A model generated the notes under the pieces. The model had not been told where the DNA came from. It saw nothing but the letters and a program-made list of their open reading frames with translations, and did not search any database. This document shows, piece after piece, positions 5,975 to 9,229 of a stretch of 9,229 nucleotides of DNA; position 1 is the stretch's first letter, and each line of letters starts with the position of its first letter. Both the position numbers and the translations under genes were made by a program. Source of the stretch: Bacteroidales bacterium (GTDB lineage Bacteria > Bacteroidota > Bacteroidia > Bacteroidales > SMBSF77); contig JAIOTT010000158.1 of NCBI GenBank assembly GCA_021106655.1, positions 1 to 9,229 of the forward strand, in the 5' to 3' direction.

Positions 5975-7201
5975 ATGACAGCTAAAACTTTTTTAACACC
6001 AAAGATATCCAAACGTAATTTTAATTCATTCCTGTGGCATGCCGGATTTTTAGCTTTTGCCCAGAATTTTATGGATATTGATACCATAGTACCAGCCATG
6101 TTGGTTGAAGCCGGTGGGAATGCAATTCATATTGGTATAATGACTTCTATTATGCTGGGTGGTTCGAGTTTAACACAGCTTGTTTTTGCCCCATTCATCA
6201 GTAATTATCACTTTAAAAAGCCTTTTCTCTTACTGGGAATCAATTCAAGGATATTTTCACTGCTGGGCTTAGGACTTATTCTGTACTTTTCATTTCAGAT
6301 ACCTCAAGCTTATATCATTTGGCTGATCTTCATTTTTCTCACAATTTTTTCACTTGGTGGAGCTTTTTCAAATATCAGTTATACCGACATTTTAGGTAAA
6401 TCAGTGGTTCATGATTCAAGAAAATCGTTTTTTACCATTAAACAGGTTGTTACAGGGATTATTTTGTTTTTTGCGGCTTTGATTGCAAAACAAGTCTTAA
6501 CAATATCAGAATACCCTGTCAATTATGCTTATTTGTTTTTTATTGCTTTCGGGGCGCTTTTTATTGCATCACTTGGTTTCTGGAATCTTAAAGAAGTAAC
6601 CCCTTCAAAGATGATTGTTAAAACCCCGGGGCATTTCCTTCATATGGTAAAAAAGGAGATATTACAAAACCGGAAACTTGGATACTTCCTGGGTTTTATT
6701 AATACAATGGGTATTAGTATCACACTACTTCCTTTTGTGATTTTATATGCAAAAGAGTTTTATCAAACAGAAAGTGCTGACACAGGCTTTTTCTTATTGT
6801 ACAAAGTAATTGGCAGTGTTGTAGCTGCTTTGGTATTGTTCATATATGCAGGGAAGTACAAATACCGCTATTTGCTATACGGAAGTGCAGCACTGGCTTT
6901 TCTCCTACCATTATTTATGATGTTTTCCTTGTCTTTATTTGCAGTTATTTTTATTATCGGAGGTATTATTTTTACTGCTTACAGTATATCGATGAATGGT
7001 GTTTTACTTGAGATATCCGGTACCGAAAACCGGGCTCTGTATACGGGGATTGCCGGTGCCGGCAGTATTATTCCTGCTATTTTTCCCTTAGTTGGAGGGT
7101 GGATAATCAGCCAGTTTGGGTATCAGCCTTTTTTCATCCTCTTTATGGCAATAATCTTGTCTTCGTTATATTTTATTTATAAGATCAATTGTAAGAAATG
7201 A
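5975..7201 (+). CDS. Major facilitator superfamily transporter
   Basis: This 408-residue integral membrane protein has about twelve hydrophobic helices separated by short loops. The central cytoplasmic loop lies near residues 208-230 (LKEVTPSKMIVKTPGHF, then KKEILQNRK), dividing two six-helix halves as in the MFS family. Loop 2-3 (FAPFISNYHFKKPF) occupies the place of MFS motif A but is degenerate. The N-terminal part WHAGFLAFAQNFMDIDTIVPAMLVEAGG is typical of a Bacteroidetes MFS group with no assigned substrate. The start ATG directly follows the stop of a nine-codon open frame (5945-5974), and no Shine-Dalgarno sequence is visible. In this operon it could export a product or toxic metabolite of the neighbouring enzymes, or import a cofactor precursor; neither is proved. 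Confidence 0.85.
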   Translation: MTAKTFLTPKISKRNFNSFLWHAGFLAFAQNFMDIDTIVPAMLVEAGGNAIHIGIMTSIMLGGSSLTQLVFAPFISNYHFKKPFLLLGINSRIFSLLGLGLILYFSFQIPQAYIIWLIFIFLTIFSLGGAFSNISYTDILGKSVVHDSRKSFFTIKQVVTGIILFFAALIAKQVLTISEYPVNYAYLFFIAFGALFIASLGFWNLKEVTPSKMIVKTPGHFLHMVKKEILQNRKLGYFLGFINTMGISITLLPFVILYAKEFYQTESADTGFFLLYKVIGSVVAALVLFIYAGKYKYRYLLYGSAALAFLLPLFMMFSLSLFAVIFIIGGIIFTAYSISMNGVLLEISGTENRALYTGIAGAGSIIPAIFPLVGGWIISQFGYQPFFILFMAIILSSLYFIYKINCKK

Positions 7202-7215
7202 TAAAATTGTAGTTT

Positions 7216-8061
7216 ATGAAAACATATCTGGATTGTTTACCATGTTTTATGTATCAGGCATTGCGGGCAGGGAGAGTTTCAACAGATGATGAAAATAAGA
7301 TTAAACATCTTATAGATAGTGTTGGCAATATGCTTAAAGATATTCCTATGGACAACACACCTCCCGAAACAGGCGATATTATTTATCGGGAAGTGAGAAA
7401 AATTACCGGTGTTTATGATCCTTATAAAAAAATAAAAGAAGCAAATATAAAAGAAGCTTTATCCTTATATCCTAAATTAAAGAAAATTGTATATGCATCC
7501 GACAACAGGCTTCTGACTGCTATTAGGATTGCTATTGCAGGAAATGTTATTGATTTAGGTGTAAACAAGGAATTTAATATTATTAAAGATCTTGAAAAAA
7601 CTTTAAAACAGGATTTTGCAATTTTGCATTTTAACGAATTTGTCACACAACTCGAAAAAGCAAAATCAGTACTTTACCTTGGAGATAACGCAGGGGAGTC
7701 TGTTTTTGATAAAATCCTAATAGAAGAATTAGAGAAAGCTGTAACTTATGCTGTGCGTGATATACCGGTTATTAATGATGTAACTTTAAAGGATGCTATT
7801 GATTCCGGACTTGATGAAGTGGCTGAAATTATATCTTCCGGGACTTCAGCACCGGGAACGATTTTAGATTTATGTAATAATACATTTTTAGAAAGATTTT
7901 ATAGAGCTGACATGGTAATTAGTAAGGGACAAGGAAATTATGAAGGGCTTTCAAATGTTGACCGCTCTCTGTTTTTCCTTCTTAAAGCAAAATGCAAGGT
8001 TATTGCAAATGATTTGAAAGTACAGGAAAATGATATTGTATTAAAAGCGATTAATACATAA
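7216..8061 (+). CDS. DUF89/COG1578 metal-dependent damage-control phosphatase-like protein
   Basis: This 281-residue cytosolic protein belongs to the DUF89 (ARMT1-like) family, prokaryotic subfamily I. Features seen are the N-terminal CxxC (C7, C10 in DCLPCFMYQA), which marks the prokaryotic branch, the metal site GDNAGE (156-161), RDIPVINDVT (181-190), SKGQGNYEGL (236-245), and the C-terminal KAKCKVIANDL. Known DUF89 proteins are Mn/Ni/Co-dependent phosphatases proposed to remove damaged phosphometabolites such as sugar phosphates or phosphopantetheine derivatives. The length fits the family. The gene starts 14 nt after the transporter stop. Its own stop codon lies inside a 12-bp inverted repeat. 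Its partner substrate in this operon is unknown; repair of a phosphorylated cofactor intermediate is one possibility. Confidence 0.85.
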   Translation: MKTYLDCLPCFMYQALRAGRVSTDDENKIKHLIDSVGNMLKDIPMDNTPPETGDIIYREVRKITGVYDPYKKIKEANIKEALSLYPKLKKIVYASDNRLLTAIRIAIAGNVIDLGVNKEFNIIKDLEKTLKQDFAILHFNEFVTQLEKAKSVLYLGDNAGESVFDKILIEELEKAVTYAVRDIPVINDVTLKDAIDSGLDEVAEIISSGTSAPGTILDLCNNTFLERFYRADMVISKGQGNYEGLSNVDRSLFFLLKAKCKVIANDLKVQENDIVLKAINT

Positions 8062-8090
8062 TTGTTAATTGTAAATGGTTAACAATTATG
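8057..8090. repeat. Perfect 12-bp inverted repeat between the DUF89 and corrinoid adenosyltransferase genes
   Basis: The arms CATAATTGTTAA (8057-8068) and TTAACAATTATG (8079-8090) are exact reverse complements around a 10-nt loop. The left arm includes the TAA stop of the DUF89 gene (8059-8061), and the right arm ends 17 nt before the next start codon. It is AT-rich and has no T-run after it, so it looks more like an mRNA processing or stability hairpin, or a protein-binding dyad, than a strong terminator. It could lower expression of the two downstream genes. Confidence 0.6.
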
Positions 8091-8107
8091 CTTAATAATT
8101 TACTTTA

Positions 8108-8623
8108 ATGAATGGATATATACATGTGTACACCGGGAATGGTAAAGGAAAGACTACTGCTGCATTCGGCCTGGCATTAAGAGCTGCCGGGGCAGGCTTG
8201 AAGGTTTTTATTGGACAATTTATTAAAGGAAAGCCGTATAGTGAAATCGCAGTAATTGACAAATACCTAAAAAACATTACTGTAAAACAATATGGCTTAG
8301 GACGCTTTATTGTTAATGTACCAACGGATGATGATATTAAAGCTGCCAGAAGAGGACTGGATGAAATGCATGAAATTATTAAAGAAGGAAAATTTGATGT
8401 TGTTATTATGGATGAAATACATATTGCCTTGCATTATAAATTGTTTGAAGCAGAAGAATTACTCGAAATAATTACAAATAAAGCTGAACATGTTGAACTG
8501 ATCCTGACAGGCAGATATGCACCTCAGCTAATTATTGATAGAGCAGATCTGGTAACAGAAATGAAAGAAGTGAAACATTATTTCCAGAAAGATATACAGG
8601 CCAGAAAAGGAATTGAATATTAA
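8108..8623 (+). CDS. cobO: Corrinoid (cob(I)alamin) adenosyltransferase, CobO/BtuR/CobA family
   Basis: This 171-residue cytosolic enzyme transfers the adenosyl group of ATP to the cobalt of a reduced corrinoid to make adenosylcobalamin or its precursor. The family's atypical P-loop GNGKGKTT is at residues 10-17 after YIHVYT, followed by AFGLALRAAG and KVFIGQFIKG. The Walker B-like VVIMDEIHIA is at 98-107. LILTGRYAP (131-139) and the C-terminal DLVTEMKEVKHYFQKDIQARKGIEY-type signature complete the match, and the length is normal. No other corrinoid biosynthesis or uptake gene lies in the window, so it is either a scavenging enzyme or serves a B12-dependent step encoded elsewhere. It is preceded by the 12-bp inverted repeat and followed 11 nt later by the CGGC gene. 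Confidence 0.88.
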   Translation: MNGYIHVYTGNGKGKTTAAFGLALRAAGAGLKVFIGQFIKGKPYSEIAVIDKYLKNITVKQYGLGRFIVNVPTDDDIKAARRGLDEMHEIIKEGKFDVVIMDEIHIALHYKLFEAEELLEIITNKAEHVELILTGRYAPQLIIDRADLVTEMKEVKHYFQKDIQARKGIEY

Positions 8624-8634
8624 AATATATAGAG

Positions 8635-9084
8635 ATGAAAAAGAAAACTAAAATTGGAATTATTATTTGCGATCGCTACCGCTCTTGTGCCGGCGGAAAA
8701 TGCTTCAGGGCATTACAAAACAGGGAAGGTGCATTTGATATTTATAAAAAGGATGAAAATGTGGAGTTGGTTGGCTATACCTCTTGTGGTGGATGCCCCG
8801 GAGGCAATATTGAGTATGCTCCGGAAGAGATGAAAAAAAATGGAGCAGAAGTAGTTCATTTTGCTACAGGATTTATAGTTGGATATCCTCCATGCCCATA
8901 TATTGATCATTTCAGGATGTTCATAAAAGAAAAATACGATATGAAAGTGGTGATAGGAACACATCCTATCCCTGAAAAATATCGTATAACACATTCAAAA
9001 CTGGGAACATGGGAATCTCCCGAATGGGATGAGCTTATTCGGCCAACATTTGCTGATGAAAAAATCAGACTGGCTTATGATTGA
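8635..9084 (+). CDS. CGGC-domain cysteine-rich protein, putative metal-binding
   Basis: This 149-residue cytosolic protein has a CGGC domain (Pfam PF08821) at about residues 5-110. The name-giving CGGC is at 51-54 (YTSCGGCPGGN). Four further cysteines, C12, C18 and C23 (ICDRYRSCAGGKC) and C87 (GYPPCPYIDHF), complete a set of six that fits a metal or Fe-S site. The remaining 40 residues (PIPEKYRITHSKLGTWESPEW onward) extend past the core. The family is found mainly in anaerobes and has been proposed to bind zinc or another metal; its function is not established. It starts 11 nt after the corrinoid adenosyltransferase and appears to be the last gene of the run, since more than 100 non-coding bases follow. 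Confidence 0.82.
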   Translation: MKKKTKIGIIICDRYRSCAGGKCFRALQNREGAFDIYKKDENVELVGYTSCGGCPGGNIEYAPEEMKKNGAEVVHFATGFIVGYPPCPYIDHFRMFIKEKYDMKVVIGTHPIPEKYRITHSKLGTWESPEWDELIRPTFADEKIRLAYD

Positions 9085-9122
9085 TTATTACTTGTACTAC
9101 TAAAGTAAATTAAATAAATACA

Positions 9123-9181
9123 GCCACAGATTTCTCAGATTATCACAGAAAAAAGTTAGTTTTAATTAGTGCATTCGTGGC
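9123..9181. repeat. Degenerate repeat-like unit with short inverted ends
   Basis: The unit begins with GCCAC (9123-9127) and ends with GTGGC (9177-9181). Its left part contains three imperfect copies of a CACAGATT-like word (9126, 9134 and 9143), and its right part reads AATTAGTGCATTCGTGGC. This word pattern resembles dispersed non-coding repeats I have seen in Bacteroidetes and other bacterial genomes. Only one copy lies in this window, so repetition cannot be shown here. It sits between the operon end and the next gene. Confidence 0.4.
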
Positions 9182-9198
9182 AAAAAAAGGAGATTAAA

Positions 9199-9229
9199 AT
9201 GAAAAGATCAAAATTAAACCTGGTAATTG
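9199..9229 (+). CDS. Start of a further gene, cut by the right edge
   Basis: An ATG at 9199 is preceded by AGGAGA (9188-9193) at 5 nt, the best Shine-Dalgarno sequence near the right end of the window. Ten codons are visible (MKRSKLNLVI), a basic start followed by hydrophobic residues that could begin a signal peptide or a cytosolic protein. Nothing can be said about function. The preceding spacer of more than 100 bases with the repeat-like unit suggests a transcription unit separate from the cytochrome operon. Confidence 0.5.
   Translation, partial: MKRSKLNLVI

Noticed and set aside
9088..9108. TTACTT/AAGTAA hairpin after the CGGC gene as an intrinsic terminator
   Set aside because: Only six weak pairs with a 9-nt loop and no T-run following; too weak to call.
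1..9229. CRISPR arrays, tRNA or rRNA genes, insertion sequences, toxin-antitoxin pairs
   Set aside because: None was seen; there are no regularly spaced repeats, cloverleaf-like sequences or transposase motifs.

Overview
The window is AT-rich, and every convincing gene reads on the + strand. Gene content and one well-formed promoter point to an anaerobic or facultative member of the Bacteroidota. The promoter is TTTG, then 19 nt, then TACCTTTG, which matches the Bacteroidetes -33/-7 consensus (TTTG / TAnnTTTG). Most genes also lack strong Shine-Dalgarno sequences, as is usual in that phylum. The assignment is inferred; no rRNA or other marker gene is present.

Layout. (1) 3-473: C-terminal part of an unrecognised protein cut by the left edge. 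(2) 474-915: a long intergenic stretch with two near-identical 20-bp sequences, each centred on a CATATG palindrome. The second sits inside the promoter of a small cupin gene (916-1245). (3) 1246-1424: a spacer with an imperfect stem-loop. (4) 1425-9084: nine tightly spaced co-directional genes that look like one transcription unit. They are an octaheme c-type cytochrome of the tetrathionate-reductase (Otr) family, a cytochrome b561-like membrane protein fused to two tandem PAS domains, a stand-alone archaeal-type ThrRS editing-domain protein, a UbiE-like SAM methyltransferase, a NifX/NifB-C-like (COG1433) protein, an MFS transporter, a DUF89/COG1578 phosphatase-like protein, a CobO/BtuR-type corrinoid adenosyltransferase and a CGGC-domain cysteine-rich protein. 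(5) 9085-9198: a spacer with a degenerate repeat-like unit, then the first codons of another gene at the right edge.

How the genes may work together (inference). The octaheme cytochrome has a membrane helix at each end and would face the periplasm. It is followed 5 nt later by a di-heme-like b cytochrome that could exchange electrons between the quinone pool and the octaheme protein. The tandem PAS domains on the b cytochrome carry no kinase, cyclase or DNA-binding output, so they may sense redox state or a ligand and act on the cytochrome itself. The downstream genes are a metal- and cofactor-flavoured set with no complete pathway among them: NifX-like, CGGC, corrinoid adenosyltransferase, methyltransferase, DUF89 and a transporter. 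The best reading is a respiratory or redox module with accessory genes for maturing, repairing or exporting a cofactor or substrate. The substrate cannot be read from sequence. The most unusual elements are the cytochrome b-PAS-PAS fusion, the lone ThrRS-editing-like protein that seems to lack key catalytic residues, and the duplicated CATATG-centred operator-like site.
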